From assembly GCA_009377445.1 (NCBI GenBank), contig WHUA01000006.1:1-64000 (forward strand): a DNA stretch of 64,000 bases, written 5' to 3'. Position 1 is the stretch's first letter. Each line of letters opens with the position of its first letter. The notes beneath the pieces are model-generated. The model saw only the letters and a program-made list of their open reading frames with translations, made no database searches and was not told where the DNA came from. This DNA comes from Alphaproteobacteria bacterium (lineage in GTDB: Bacteria > Pseudomonadota > Alphaproteobacteria > UBA8366). The position numbers were made by a program, and so were the translations under genes. Positions 1 to 9,761 of the stretch are shown here, piece after piece.

Positions 1-77
1 ATCGCGGGGACCAGATTGGTGTGCGGAACGCCGTTCGCGCTACACTGTACTTCCGGGAAGTAGAGGAATTTGATCCC

Positions 78-893
78 ATGAGCTATGAGTCGATCGATGT
101 GCGCGCGCTCACCCCGTTGATCGGTGCAGAGATCTTCGGCGTGGACATCGGCAGGGGTGTCAGCAACAGTCAATTCGACGAGATACATCGGGCTTTGCTC
201 GACAATCTCGTCATCTTCTTTCGCGATCAGGAAATCACCCTGGATCAGCATAAGGCCTTCGGCCGCCATTTTGGCAAGCTGCACGTCCATCCGCAGCCGA
301 GCAATCCAGTCGAAGGGCACCCGGATATCATCGCCGTTAAGGCGGATGAGAATTCCAAGCGCGTGTCGGGTGACGCTTGGCATTCCGACGTCAGCTGCGA
401 CGCCGAGCCCCCGATGGGGTCGATCCTCCACCTGAGCGAGGTGCCGGAGAATGGCGGTGGCGACACGCTGTTTGCCAACATGTACGCCGCCTACGAGGCG
501 CTTTCGGAGCCGATGCGTAAGTTTCTCGACGGTCTGACCGCCATTCACGATGGCGAGCATTTCCGGCCGCGAACGAACGACACGTCGAAGGTCTTTCCGA
601 AAGGCGAACATCCGGTCGTCCGCACTCATCCGGAGACGGGGCGCAAGGCCTTGTTCGTGAACCGCATTTTCACATCGAGAATCGCGCAGCTCTCAAAGGA
701 CGAGAGCGATGCCCTGCTCGAGATGCTGTACCGCCACTGCGAAAAGCCGGACTGGCAGTGCCGCTTCAAATGGCGGAAGAACTCGATCGCCTTCTGGGAT
801 AACCGTTGCGTCATGCACCACGCCATGTGGGACTATTTCCCGCAGCGCCGCTTCGGCTATCGCGTTACCGTCTGCGGCGACAAGCCGTTCTAG
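78..893 (+). CDS. TauD/TfdA family Fe(II)/2-oxoglutarate dioxygenase
   Basis: A 271-residue protein of the taurine/2,4-D dioxygenase family. These enzymes use Fe(II), O2 and 2-oxoglutarate to hydroxylate small acids or sulfonates. The iron triad is visible: His102 and Asp104 in 'WHSDVS' and His247 in 'WDNRCVMHHA'. Arg262 in 'YRVTV' is the likely 2-oxoglutarate ligand. Length is normal for the family. I chose the ATG at 78 because the homologous part starts there; the frame is open upstream to position 21. The substrate cannot be told from sequence. A second, more divergent dioxygenase follows on the same strand after 50 bp, so the two may be co-transcribed. Confidence 0.9.
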   Translation: MSYESIDVRALTPLIGAEIFGVDIGRGVSNSQFDEIHRALLDNLVIFFRDQEITLDQHKAFGRHFGKLHVHPQPSNPVEGHPDIIAVKADENSKRVSGDAWHSDVSCDAEPPMGSILHLSEVPENGGGDTLFANMYAAYEALSEPMRKFLDGLTAIHDGEHFRPRTNDTSKVFPKGEHPVVRTHPETGRKALFVNRIFTSRIAQLSKDESDALLEMLYRHCEKPDWQCRFKWRKNSIAFWDNRCVMHHAMWDYFPQRRFGYRVTVCGDKPF

Positions 894-943
894 CAGTATC
901 CCTCACCAATCGGTTCGGACGCCATTTGAAAATAGGTTTCTCC

Positions 944-2089
944 ATGGATTTGCGACCTTCATTTGCTTCGGTCGACGTGCCGCTCGTCCCCGATGAAGCG
1001 CCGTTGCACCCCGTCCCGGATCCGCAGGGCTGGCTGGGTCCAGACCTCGCGCGGCGACCCGAAGATTGGACCTATTCGCTGTCCGATGCGCAGATCGCCG
1101 ACCTTCGCGATGCCATCGCCCGGGTAGAGGCAGCGAGCATCGAAATCGCTGCCATCCGCCCCGGCGACTTTCCTCTGCCGTCGTGGGACTCGCTCCTGCC
1201 GCTGCTCCGGAAAGATATGTTCGAGGGCCGTGGATTCGCGGTGCTACGCGGATTTCCTGTAGGCGAACTGTCGCCGTTGCAGCGCTGCATCGGGTATTTC
1301 GGGATCGGGTCTTATTTCGGCGTGGCCGTGTCGCAGAATGCGAAGGGTCACGCGATCGGCCATATCTGCGACCTCGGCGTCGACGACGGCAAATTGACCG
1401 GCCGCGGCTATCAGACAAATTTCCGGCTGCCGTACCACACGGACTCGTCAGATATCGTGGGCCTGCTATGCATCAGCAAATCGATGAGCGGCGGTCTCAG
1501 CAGCCTCGTCAGTTCGGTAACGCTGTACAACGAGATGCTCAAGCAGCGCCCAGACCTACTGCGCGTGCTGATGGGACCTGTCTACCGCGACCGGCGGGAA
1601 GAAATCCCGCCGGGGCAAGGCCCTTGGTACGTCATTCCTGTGTTCAATCTTTATGGCGGCCGCACGTTCACGACCTATGTGCGCAGCACTGTCGGCAAAG
1701 CGCAGCGCTTCACGGAGCTTCCACGCATCTCGCCACAGCTCGAAGAGGCGATGGATTTCCTGGACACTTTGGCCGACGACCCGGCCTACCATCTCGACAT
1801 GGATCTACAGCCCGGCGACATTCAGTTCGTCTGCAACCACTTTGTCATGCATTCGCGGACCAGCTTCCAGGATGATCCCACCCGGTCGCTTCGCCGGCAT
1901 CTGCTGCGCCTGCATCTGGCGTGCGCGGATGGTCCGACACTGCCTACGGTTTACGAAAACTTGCGAGGTTACAATAAGGAACGGCGTCCGGCGGGATTGC
2001 TGCTCGAGGGCGTCCGGCTGAATGTACCGCTCGAACCGGTCGATGGCGGCCCCGGTGATCCTCGTCGCCGGATGCGTGAACGCATTTAG
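944..2089 (+). CDS. TauD-like Fe(II)/2-oxoglutarate dioxygenase, long form
   Basis: A 381-residue member of the TauD/clavaminate-synthase-like superfamily with an N-terminal extension of about 90 residues before the core. Likely iron ligands are His165 and Asp167 ('YHTDSSD') and His303 ('FVMHSRTSF'); Arg322 near 'RRHLLRLHL' may bind 2-oxoglutarate. ATG at 944 is chosen because the frame upstream overlaps the previous gene. It resembles the dioxygenase at 52058 in layout ('GFVLxxR', 'HTDxS' motifs) more than the short enzymes at 78 and 8663. Substrate unknown. Confidence 0.82.
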   Translation: MDLRPSFASVDVPLVPDEAPLHPVPDPQGWLGPDLARRPEDWTYSLSDAQIADLRDAIARVEAASIEIAAIRPGDFPLPSWDSLLPLLRKDMFEGRGFAVLRGFPVGELSPLQRCIGYFGIGSYFGVAVSQNAKGHAIGHICDLGVDDGKLTGRGYQTNFRLPYHTDSSDIVGLLCISKSMSGGLSSLVSSVTLYNEMLKQRPDLLRVLMGPVYRDRREEIPPGQGPWYVIPVFNLYGGRTFTTYVRSTVGKAQRFTELPRISPQLEEAMDFLDTLADDPAYHLDMDLQPGDIQFVCNHFVMHSRTSFQDDPTRSLRRHLLRLHLACADGPTLPTVYENLRGYNKERRPAGLLLEGVRLNVPLEPVDGGPGDPRRRMRERI

Positions 2090-2661
2090 CAGGGCGGTGT
2101 CAGCCCTGCCATGCCGTCGACCGCCGATGAATTATTCTCTATATCCGCCGGCGACGTCGGGCGAGCCCGTGCAACCAGTTCATACGAACTCGAGTCGAGC
2201 CGGCTCAGGCGTAGTCCATACACCGGAAGATACCTGTGTAGCCGCGATCATCAAGCCGTTCGAAATCATCTCAGGGACAAACTTGTCCATCGATCCAGCG
2301 TGCGGAACTCGCGAGGTCGGCGTCGCGGTCGCGGAAACCGAGAGCCTGAAAGCCCACCGGTAGCCTGACTCCGCCAGCCAACAAGCCAGGCCAATCGTCT
2401 TCCCCATACCGATGGACTTGATCGCGCGACTTTCCGGGAGTGGGCTGAAACAGTCGGGCTGACCTACTCGTTGAGCAAAAAGCTGGAGATTTTGCCAAGG
2501 CTACGGTCGCGCAACCTCGCCACAGCGAGTTCCAAGGCAGATTGTTATGGGCTCGCATTCAGGACGTCTGGATCCGCTTGGCAGCTCGAGCTGGTTCATT
2601 ACTTGATGATTGCCGCCCTGCGGGCTTCGCGTAGGTGGCCTTGTGTGGCGTTGCCGCTCTC
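2090..2661. other. Intergenic stretch without a supportable gene
   Basis: About 570 bp between a plus-strand dioxygenase and the minus-strand otsA, so both neighbours end here. Several short frames are open (for example 2180-2407 minus and 2111-2368 plus), but none matches a family I recognise, none has a clear ribosome site, and they overlap each other. It is probably decayed coding DNA. No clear terminator hairpin was seen. Confidence 0.5.
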
Positions 2662-4026
2662 CTAACCCAAAGCGCCGAGAAAGTTCTCTCGCCACGCTGT
2701 AATGTTGTTGCGGCGCAGCGTTTCCATCATGGCCTGCCAGCGCTCACGTCTCTCTTCTAGCGGCATTTGCATCGCCGCCTGCAACGCTTCGGCGACCGCG
2801 TCAGGATCGTAAGGGTTAGCGATGATCGCCCCGTCCAGTTCGTGTGCCGCCCCGGCAAAAGGCGAGAGGATCAGGACGCCCGGTTCGCTTGGGTCCTGCG
2901 CCGCCACGTACTCCTTGGCGACCAGATTCATCCCGTCACGCAGCGGCGTCACGAGCGCGACGTGGCTGATACGGAGGAAGCCGCAAAGCGAGCGATGGGA
3001 AAAGCTCCTGTTCAAATACTGAATCGGCGTCCAGTCGAGTTCCGAAAAGCGGCCGGCAATATCCCCGGCTAGCGCGCTCAGCCTCTGGCGCAGATGTCGA
3101 TATTCGGGAACCTCACTGCGCGTTGCGGTGGCGATCTGAAGAAAGCGGATCCGGCCGCGGTGCTCTGGATAATGGTCGAGAAACGAAGCGAAGGCTTTAA
3201 ATCGGTGCTCCAGTCCCTTGCTGTAGTCGAGGCGGTCCACCCCGATGATTAGCCGCCGATCCTGCAGGCTCTCCTCGAACCGTCGCAAGGTGCGGGACTT
3301 CAGGGCGGGAGCGGCCATCTCGGCGATGGCATCGGGATCGATGCCGATAGGGAATGCGCCGGCGCGCAGGGTGTGGCCGAAAGCGCGGACATTGCCGTCA
3401 GGCAGCACCGCGCCACGCGCACCCCGAATTACAGCGTCATGGAATGAAGTTAAATCGTCGGCCGTCTGAAATCCCACGAGATTGTACGCGCAGAGCGATC
3501 TCAGCAGATCCTCATAATGGGGAAGGGTTGCCAGTACACCGAAGGGGGGAAAGGGCGTGTGAAGGAAAAATCCGATCCGCTGCGCAGCACCGGCGCGGCG
3601 CAGGCTCTCGGCCATGGGGATTAGATGATAGTCGTGCACCCAAATCCGATCGTCCGGCCGCAGCATGGGCATGAGCATATCGGCGAAAAATGAATTTACC
3701 CGCTGATACGCGGCAAAATCGCTACGTGTGAAGTTCACGAGATCAAGACGATAGTGGAACAGAGGCCACAGGGCGGCATTGGAGAAACCGTCATAGTATC
3801 CCGCATGGTCCTTGCGGGTGAGGTCGACCGTGGCGTATGTCAGCCCATCGGCTTGGGCAACTGTCGGGTTGGTCGGTTGGGTTACGGCCACATCGCCGCT
3901 CCAGCCGAACCAGATTCCTTCGGTCCCGCGCAGAGCGTCCAGGATTCCGGTTGCCAAACCGCCACCGGCTTGTTTGCGCTTCTGCGGCAACGCGACGCGG
4001 TTTGAGACGACAACCAGGCGGCCCAT
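2662..4026 (-). CDS. otsA: Trehalose-6-phosphate synthase
   Basis: 454 residues, the usual length for OtsA (GT20), which joins UDP-glucose and glucose-6-phosphate to make trehalose-6-phosphate. Visible family motifs are the N-terminal 'VVSNRV' and the glycine loop 'AGGGLATG' (residues 20-27), 'HDYHL' (131-135), 'FFLHTPFPP' (153-161) and the phosphate-binding 'GVDRLDYSKG' (262-271, with Arg265 and Lys270). No otsB phosphatase is next to it. A perfect EcfG-type promoter lies about 140 bp upstream (4163-4188), which fits trehalose synthesis as a general stress response output. Confidence 0.95.
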   Translation of the reverse strand: MGRLVVVSNRVALPQKRKQAGGGLATGILDALRGTEGIWFGWSGDVAVTQPTNPTVAQADGLTYATVDLTRKDHAGYYDGFSNAALWPLFHYRLDLVNFTRSDFAAYQRVNSFFADMLMPMLRPDDRIWVHDYHLIPMAESLRRAGAAQRIGFFLHTPFPPFGVLATLPHYEDLLRSLCAYNLVGFQTADDLTSFHDAVIRGARGAVLPDGNVRAFGHTLRAGAFPIGIDPDAIAEMAAPALKSRTLRRFEESLQDRRLIIGVDRLDYSKGLEHRFKAFASFLDHYPEHRGRIRFLQIATATRSEVPEYRHLRQRLSALAGDIAGRFSELDWTPIQYLNRSFSHRSLCGFLRISHVALVTPLRDGMNLVAKEYVAAQDPSEPGVLILSPFAGAAHELDGAIIANPYDPDAVAEALQAAMQMPLEERRERWQAMMETLRRNNITAWRENFLGALG

Positions 4027-4162
4027 GCAGTTTCTCCAGGAGACTTCGGCCCGCAGCCCTATCGCTTTGGCAGTCCCCTCTTGCCATCTCGACGGCCTTT
4101 TGGAAATGACCTTGGTGCTCTAGGTCGCCGAATATGGACAAAGCGCTGTAACTCAAGCAGAA

Positions 4163-4188
4163 AACGCCTGACCCGACATTGAGGTTCC
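4163..4188 (-). promoter_or_regulatory. EcfG (general stress sigma) type promoter for otsA
   Basis: On the minus strand the sequence reads GGAAC, 17 bases, CGTT. This matches the alphaproteobacterial EcfG consensus GGAAC-N16/17-CGTT without mismatch. It faces otsA, whose start is at 4026, giving a leader of about 130 nt. otsA is a known EcfG target in several alphaproteobacteria; its use here is inferred. Confidence 0.7.
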
Positions 4189-4458
4189 CGTGACGAGCAG
4201 GCGGCTGCAATTTTGCTTGAGGCGATCCATTCATGATTCGGTTTGGTCCGGCACCCGATGCCAAGGGAAGGGCTAGACCCCGTTGGCGGATCACCGATCC
4301 CCTTCAGTACTTTCGCGGTTGCGCGATGAACGCAGCGCGCCCCAACCTGTTCTGTCCGCCGCCAGGCAGGCAGTTCTGGCGCACGTGTCGGCGCATTCAA
4401 AATCTTTAGCGCCCCGGTCTAGAGGTCTATTTTTCCGCACACTACGCGCACGCGCATC
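4189..4458. other. Intergenic region between otsA promoter and HGG-motif gene
   Basis: Non-coding as far as I can see. It separates divergently transcribed genes and presumably holds the promoter of the small gene at 4474. No repeats or recognisable remnant were found. Confidence 0.4.
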
Positions 4459-4473
4459 ATGGGGTCGGAGGCA

Positions 4474-4752
4474 ATGAGCATTCGAATGCGGAACACGAAA
4501 AACGTACCGAGACGGTGTCGGCCGCGTTGCGGGGCAAGTACCCGTCGCGGTATTCCCTGCCAAGCACCGGCTGTGTGGGACATTGCCAAAGGCAAGCCCC
4601 GAAATGGACGGTGCCGCCTCCATGGGGGGCTCTCAACGGGCCCAAAGACCGTAGAGGGGTGGCGTCGGAGCCTTGAGGCGCTACGCAGTGGGCGAGCCGC
4701 CTGGGTCGCGTGGGCCAAACAGCGCCGCTGGGAGAAGAATGCGGGCGGCTAA
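4474..4752 (+). CDS. Small HGG-STGPKT motif protein
   Basis: A 92-residue basic protein (97 residues if the ATG at 4459 is used). It carries 'CGASTRRGIPCQAPA' followed by 'GRCRLHGGLSTGPKT', a pattern of two Cys pairs plus His-Gly-Gly seen in small proteins that recur in alphaproteobacterial chromosomes and phages. The Cys/His spacing suggests a small zinc-binding fold. It stands alone between otsA and the convergent P-type ATPase. Function is not known. Confidence 0.65.
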   Translation: MSIRMRNTKNVPRRCRPRCGASTRRGIPCQAPAVWDIAKGKPRNGRCRLHGGLSTGPKTVEGWRRSLEALRSGRAAWVAWAKQRRWEKNAGG

Positions 4753-4840
4753 GCACCGCAACGCCGGCAGAAAGGCCACCGCCAGCTACGGTTCTGGGAC
4801 CCGCCTGAGCGCCTTCTGTGTGCCACCGCTTCTCGATCGG

Positions 4841-7657
4841 TCAGTTCCAATGCCGATTGACGACCTTGCTCAGCTCACGCAGCCAGAGCACAGAGCTCGC
4901 CATCGCCACGCAGATGATCCAATCACCGATGCTCAGCGGGATGGTCGAAAACGCCGACTGCAGGAATGGCACGTAGATTACCGCCACATGCAGGACAAGC
5001 GAAAGGCCCACAGCCGACCAGAGCCAATGGTTGGTGAACAGATTTACGAAGGCGCTGCGTTCGTCGGAACGCGCGTTGACGACGTTGAACAGTTGGAACA
5101 GGGTCAGCGTCGTGAAGGCCATGGTCTGCCCATATGCAAGACTGCCCGTCCCTTCGATCAGCCCACCGGGAAGCGAGGCGTCGAGAATGATCAGCGTCCC
5201 AGCGGCCATGACGGCGCCGACGAAGAGAATGCCGGTCCACATGCGCGGCGTGAGCACACCTTCGCCGCGAGGTCGCGGCGGCTTGCTCATGGTGCCTGTA
5301 TCCGCCGGGTCGGCGCCGAGCGCCAGCGCGGGCGCGCCATCGGTCACCAGATTGATCCAGAGGATCTGCGTCGCCAGCAGCGGCAGGACCACACCGCCGC
5401 CGCCCGTCGCGTGCAGACCGATCAGGTCGGCCAGAAGCACGCCGAAGAACATGGTCATGACCTCGCCAACATTCGACGAGAGCAGGTAGCGCAAGAATTT
5501 CCTGATATTGGAGAAGATGGCCCTGCCTTCCTCGACAGCAGCCACGATCGACGCGAAATTGTCGTCGGCGAGCACCATGTCGGCGGCCTGCTTGGACACA
5601 TCCGTTCCGGTGATGCCCATGGCAACGCCGATGTCGGCGGTCTTCAGCGCCGGCGCATCGTTGACACCGTCGCCGGTCATCGCCACCGTCATGCCCTCGC
5701 GCTGCAGCGCGTTCACGATGCGCAGTTTGTGGTCGGGATTGACGCGGGCATAGACCGAGACCTCGCGGACCGTCCGGTCGAGTTCCTCGTTCGACATCTT
5801 CTCCAGTTCGGCGCCGGTAACGGCCCTGCCGTCAGCCGTGATGCCGAGTTCGATGGCGATGACCGAAGCCGTCCTGGGATGGTCGCCGGTGATTATCATC
5901 GACCTGATGCCGGCGGCCTTGGCGCGGGCGATGGCTTGCTTTGCCTCGTCGCGCGGCGGATCGATCATGCCGATCAGGCCGAGGAAGACGAGATCATGCT
6001 CGACGTCATCGCCGAACCCGTCGGCCGCTGATGCATCCTTCGGCAGTAAGCGGAAGGCGAGGCCCAACGTCCGCAGCGCGTCGCCGGCTAGTTCTTCGTT
6101 GGCGGACGCGATCGCCGCGCGCCGCTCCGCCGTCAGAGGCTTTGACACTTCGCCGACCAGTTCGTGCGAACAGCGCGCCAGCAGGATATCCGGCGCACCC
6201 TTGGTGAAGGTGCGCAACAGGTGCTGCCGCTCGGCGTCGGTGTGAACCGTACTCATCAGCTTGCGTTCGGACGAGAACGGAACTTCCCCAACGCGTTCGA
6301 AGCGCGCATCGAGCGTCTCTTCTTCCAGCCCGGCCTTGTGAGCAGCAACGATCAGCGCACCTTCAGTCGGATCGCCCTGGACCGACCAGCGGCCGTCGCG
6401 CTCCTGGAGCACCGCATTGTTGGCGCGGTCGGCTGCGGCCAGCGTACGGATGAGCTCGGTTCTGAGCGAGCCGTCGATTGCCCCGTCACCGTGGCGCGTC
6501 ACGTTGCCTTCGGGTGCGTAGCCAGTTCCGCCCAGGATCACGCTCCCGCTCGCGGTGACCACCCGGCGCACCGTCATCTCGTTCCGGGTGAGCGTGCCGG
6601 TCTTGTCAGAGGCGATGACATCGGCCGAGCCGAGCGTCTCGACCGCCGCAAGATGCCGGATGATGGCTTTCCGTTTCGCCATGCGCTGCACGCCGAGCGA
6701 CAGCACCGCCGTCACCACTGCGGGAAGTCCTTCTGGCACCGCGGCGACGGCGAGTGCCACGCCGAGAATGAGGACATCGAATATGGCCGCAAGGCCGTGG
6801 ACATCCTCGAACAGCAGGATCGTCCCGATCATCACCACCGCGATGACGATGACCGCGACGCCGAGCAGTCGCCCGACTCGATCGAGTTCCTTCTGCAGCG
6901 GAGTTGCCTCGTCCGGAGCCGCCTCCAACATGCCGGCGATGCGTCCCATCTGGGTCTGCATTCCCGTCGCCGTGACCACAGCCCGGCCCCGCCCGTAGGT
7001 GACCGCAGTACCGCTGAAGACCATGTTGTGACGGTCGCTGAGCCCCGCCTCTTCCGCGAGCGCTGCGGTATCCTTCGAAACGGGGAGGCTTTCGCCCGTG
7101 AGCGCCGCTTCCGCAGTCTGCAATGCCGTCGATTGAATCAGCCGCGCGTCGGCCGGAATGGTATCGCCTTCCTCGATCAGAATCAGGTCGCCGGGAATGA
7201 GGTCGGACGCCGGAAGGCGTTGTCTCGTGCCGTCGCGGACAACAGTGGCGTGCGCAGCCGACATTCGGCTTAACGCCGCCAAGGCCTGTTCGGCGCGAGC
7301 CTGCTGAAGATAGCCCATGATGGCATTGAGGATCACAATTGCCAGGACGGCGATTGCCTCGTAGGGCAGCGCGGAGTCGCGCTCGATAAACCAGAGTGCA
7401 GCCGAAATCAGCGCCGCGATGATCAGCAGGACGACGAGTGCATCTGTGAACTGGGCGAGAAACTTCCGCCAGGCGGGTGTCGGTTTTTCCGCCGTCAGTT
7501 CATTTCTGCCGTAACGCGCAAGCCGCGACTTAGCTTCCATTGCGGTCAGACCACGCTCTGCGTCGGTGCCGAACGCGGCCAGCACGACCTCGACCGTTTC
7601 GAGATGAGGTTCCACCGCATCGGCTCCGGAAGCATTGTCGCCCATTTTCATTTGCAT
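4841..7657 (-). CDS. Cation-transporting P-type ATPase (P2A, calcium-type)
   Basis: A 938-residue membrane pump, normal length for P2-type ATPases. In order: N-terminal cation ATPase domain (about 15-85), first membrane pair, actuator domain with 'TGES' (187-190), ion-site helix 'PEGLP' (308-312), phosphorylation site 'DKTGTLT' with Asp351, hinge '[12 protein letters not shown]', and six C-terminal membrane segments. The 'VAAVPEGLP' helix and length favour calcium or another divalent cation over potassium or sodium. A truncated Na+/Ca2+ exchanger remnant lies just upstream on the same strand, which fits a former calcium-handling locus. Confidence 0.93.
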   Translation of the reverse strand: MQMKMGDNASGADAVEPHLETVEVVLAAFGTDAERGLTAMEAKSRLARYGRNELTAEKPTPAWRKFLAQFTDALVVLLIIAALISAALWFIERDSALPYEAIAVLAIVILNAIMGYLQQARAEQALAALSRMSAAHATVVRDGTRQRLPASDLIPGDLILIEEGDTIPADARLIQSTALQTAEAALTGESLPVSKDTAALAEEAGLSDRHNMVFSGTAVTYGRGRAVVTATGMQTQMGRIAGMLEAAPDEATPLQKELDRVGRLLGVAVIVIAVVMIGTILLFEDVHGLAAIFDVLILGVALAVAAVPEGLPAVVTAVLSLGVQRMAKRKAIIRHLAAVETLGSADVIASDKTGTLTRNEMTVRRVVTASGSVILGGTGYAPEGNVTRHGDGAIDGSLRTELIRTLAAADRANNAVLQERDGRWSVQGDPTEGALIVAAHKAGLEEETLDARFERVGEVPFSSERKLMSTVHTDAERQHLLRTFTKGAPDILLARCSHELVGEVSKPLTAERRAAIASANEELAGDALRTLGLAFRLLPKDASAADGFGDDVEHDLVFLGLIGMIDPPRDEAKQAIARAKAAGIRSMIITGDHPRTASVIAIELGITADGRAVTGAELEKMSNEELDRTVREVSVYARVNPDHKLRIVNALQREGMTVAMTGDGVNDAPALKTADIGVAMGITGTDVSKQAADMVLADDNFASIVAAVEEGRAIFSNIRKFLRYLLSSNVGEVMTMFFGVLLADLIGLHATGGGGVVLPLLATQILWINLVTDGAPALALGADPADTGTMSKPPRPRGEGVLTPRMWTGILFVGAVMAAGTLIILDASLPGGLIEGTGSLAYGQTMAFTTLTLFQLFNVVNARSDERSAFVNLFTNHWLWSAVGLSLVLHVAVIYVPFLQSAFSTIPLSIGDWIICVAMASSVLWLRELSKVVNRHWN

Positions 7658-7725
7658 GACCTTAGTTTACCGGCTCGAGCATCCCGCAACGCTACACACG
7701 GGAGACGATGAGATATAGGCATGTA

Positions 7726-7876
7726 GGCCTCCGGCGTGCTGGTGCCGACCGCCACCACGATAAGGCCAATGAGGATCGGTGGAACACCTATCAACGCGGC
7801 TAGGCAAGAGCCTGCGCGCACAAGCGCCGCCAACCAGCGCAGCAAGGTCAACGCCGCACCAGAATATCGCGCTCAT
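7726..7876 (-). pseudogene. Remnant of a Na+/Ca2+ exchanger (CaCA family)
   Basis: Two frames together give the N-terminal part of a YrbG-like exchanger. A start 'MSAIFWCGVDLAALVGG' lies at 7876, then a frameshift leads into 'LAALIGVPPILIGL' and 'VVAVGTSTPE', the characteristic first alpha-repeat motif of these antiporters. The homology stops after 'STPEA' about 70 bp before the ATPase start. Only some 50 of about 320 residues remain, so this is not functional. Confidence 0.6.
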
Positions 7877-8662
7877 CGCGCCCCCGCCGATTGGGCCGCG
7901 ACGCAGACAGCGTCCGCATGGATCGGACAACAATGGGCGCGCGCAACCTGTCGGATTCAAAGATAGCCAAGCCATCGCTAATAGGTAGCATCCATCGGTC
8001 GAAAAGAGCGGCGGCTGACCCGTGCGCGCGAGCTTGAGCCATGACTGTTGCTGCATATCGAGCAAGCCCGCCATCCGCTCGATCGCCGCCAATACCTCCC
8101 ATGACGGATGACGGCGCTTGTTGGCCTTAGCGTTCGGGGCGCGGCCGGCTACTCCTGCGGGAAGGACCGCGAGAATCTGACGTCGGATCGTAGCACGAAC
8201 CTGACCGGCCGCCATCCCAGGCCGTGCCTTCAGCGGATCGGTCGCGCGGATAAGGAAGAGCGAGGGGTGGACGCAGCGCGAGCGCCGGCCCCCGATTGGG
8301 CTTGGGATTGAGATTCTTTTTCGCCCACGCAGCCTGGTAACTGGGTTTGCCGATGCCTATGAGCGCCTTAACTCTGTCAGCTTTCAGGCTGATGGATTTC
8401 TTTTCGGTACATTCTGTAGCTTCTTCGACGGAAGACCCGATCTAAATCCCGATGGCTCGGTCTACGAGCAATGGTACGCATACGGGGCATACTGTAACCG
8501 GCAGACTGAGCCTTTTGGCCAACAACATTGTTCTCGGGTCGGCTACATTCGGTTTATTTGAATTTGGAAGCTGCAGCGGGACTGCAGCCAGAGAGCAAGT
8601 TTCGGGTGGCGTCCCTCTTCGCCCGGCGGTACGCTTCTCAGCACGCCCCAAGGGAGACAGCC
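7877..8662. other. Gene-poor stretch, probably decayed
   Basis: No convincing gene. The longest minus frame (up to 8215) includes a stretch ending 'QQQSWLKLARTGQPP' that might be part of an old protein, but I could not assign it and it runs into the exchanger remnant in the wrong frame. The last 150 bp presumably contain the promoter for the dioxygenase at 8663. Confidence 0.4.
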
Positions 8663-9514
8663 ATGCCCAACTCGACCCTTGAAGTTCATCCGATTTCCGG
8701 CGCACTCGGCGCGGAAATCCGTGGTGTCGACCTACGAAATCTGGACAATGCGCATTTCGCAGCTATCCACGATGCCTTCCTCAAATATCTGGTAATCTTC
8801 TTTCGGGACCAGGATCTGTCGCCGGAACAGCACAAGACACTCAGTCGCCGCTTCGGCGCGCTTTACGTCCACCCCTATCTCGCGCCGATCGACGGGCATC
8901 CCGAGGTCGTCCGCATCGTCAAACAGCCCGACGATACGCTCAATTTCGGCGGCAGCTGGCATGCTGATCTTACCTACCTCGAAAAGCCGATGTTGGGCGC
9001 CATCCTACATGCGCGGGAGGTGCCGACGGTCGGCGGCGACACCATGTTCGCAAACATGTATCTGGCCTACGAGACACTGTCTGCCGGCATGAGGTACCTG
9101 CTCGACGGCTTGATCGCGGTGCACACGGCGCGCAACACGGGCTACTACAAGCGGGAGAAAGTACGCTCGATGGGGGTTCTTGAGAGCGCAAAGACCACTT
9201 ATGACACGGACGCGGGAACGATGTTCGAACATCCCGTGGTTCGCACCCATCCGGAAACGGGCCGCAAGGCTCTCTTTGTCAACGCCCTCCTGACGGTCGG
9301 GCTCAAGGATATGACTGAGGATGAAAGCCGACCGATCCTCGACTTTCTCTTTCACCATCTGGCGCGGCCGGAGTTCACATGCCGCTTCCGCTGGGACACG
9401 GGGGCTGTCGCGATCTGGGACAATCGTTGCGTCCAACACTTTGCGTTGAACGACTACCCGGGCCAGCGGCGTGTCATGCAGCGCACCATCATCGCAGGTG
9501 ACAGGCCCTATTGA
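8663..9514 (+). CDS. TauD/TfdA family Fe(II)/2-oxoglutarate dioxygenase
   Basis: A 283-residue dioxygenase, clearly a paralogue of the enzyme at 78. Shared features include 'VIFFRDQ', 'HPETGRKALFVN' and 'WDNRC'. The iron triad is His100 and Asp102 ('WHADLTY') plus His259 ('WDNRCVQHFA'); Arg274 is the likely 2-oxoglutarate ligand. The ATG at 8663 is preceded by an AGGGAGA ribosome site; the frame is open further upstream to 8528 but without homology. Substrate unknown. Confidence 0.9.
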   Translation: MPNSTLEVHPISGALGAEIRGVDLRNLDNAHFAAIHDAFLKYLVIFFRDQDLSPEQHKTLSRRFGALYVHPYLAPIDGHPEVVRIVKQPDDTLNFGGSWHADLTYLEKPMLGAILHAREVPTVGGDTMFANMYLAYETLSAGMRYLLDGLIAVHTARNTGYYKREKVRSMGVLESAKTTYDTDAGTMFEHPVVRTHPETGRKALFVNALLTVGLKDMTEDESRPILDFLFHHLARPEFTCRFRWDTGAVAIWDNRCVQHFALNDYPGQRRVMQRTIIAGDRPY

Positions 9515-9629
9515 GCAACCGTCTCGACACGTCCCTGCTGCTGTCCGTGCTCGATTGGATCCGACTTCCCGCTGCTGGAGTTCTACCGATAGCTGCTCTC
9601 CCTTCGTGCCGCGATACATGATGCGACTC

Positions 9630-9761
9630 TTGCGGGTTGTGACGCGATCGCGGGACTGTGCGTACGCCGACGACCAGCCGGACTCCCGCGTCGCGCAGCA
9701 GATCGACGAACGCGCCGACCGTGCGTGTCGAGTGTCCGATAGTGAAGAACGGTCGCGCCAT
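9630..9761 (-). pseudogene. N-terminal fragment of a DUF488 protein
   Basis: From the ATG at 9761 the minus strand encodes 44 residues beginning 'MARPFFTIGHSTRTVGAF' and ending 'RTVPRSRHNPQ', the conserved start of the DUF488 (COG5483-type) family. Full members are about 150-180 residues. After 'NPQ' the match is lost and the frame wanders. It is distinct from the intact YeaO-type DUF488 gene at 17936. It begins 11 bp after the ferritin/VIT1 stop, so it was probably the next gene of that operon before truncation. Confidence 0.6.

Noticed and set aside
2022..2363. Frame containing AAIIKPFE, reminiscent of P-II (GlnB) proteins
   Set aside because: Only six to seven residues match; the rest has no P-II features.
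2180..2407. Minus-strand frame beginning MGKTIGLACWLAE, a possible P-loop
   Set aside because: No G-x(4)-GK context, no downstream ATPase motifs and no ribosome site.
4673..6031. 452-residue plus-strand frame antisense to the P-type ATPase
   Set aside because: Arg/His/Gly-rich composition typical of the reverse of a GC-rich gene; the minus strand has all ATPase motifs.
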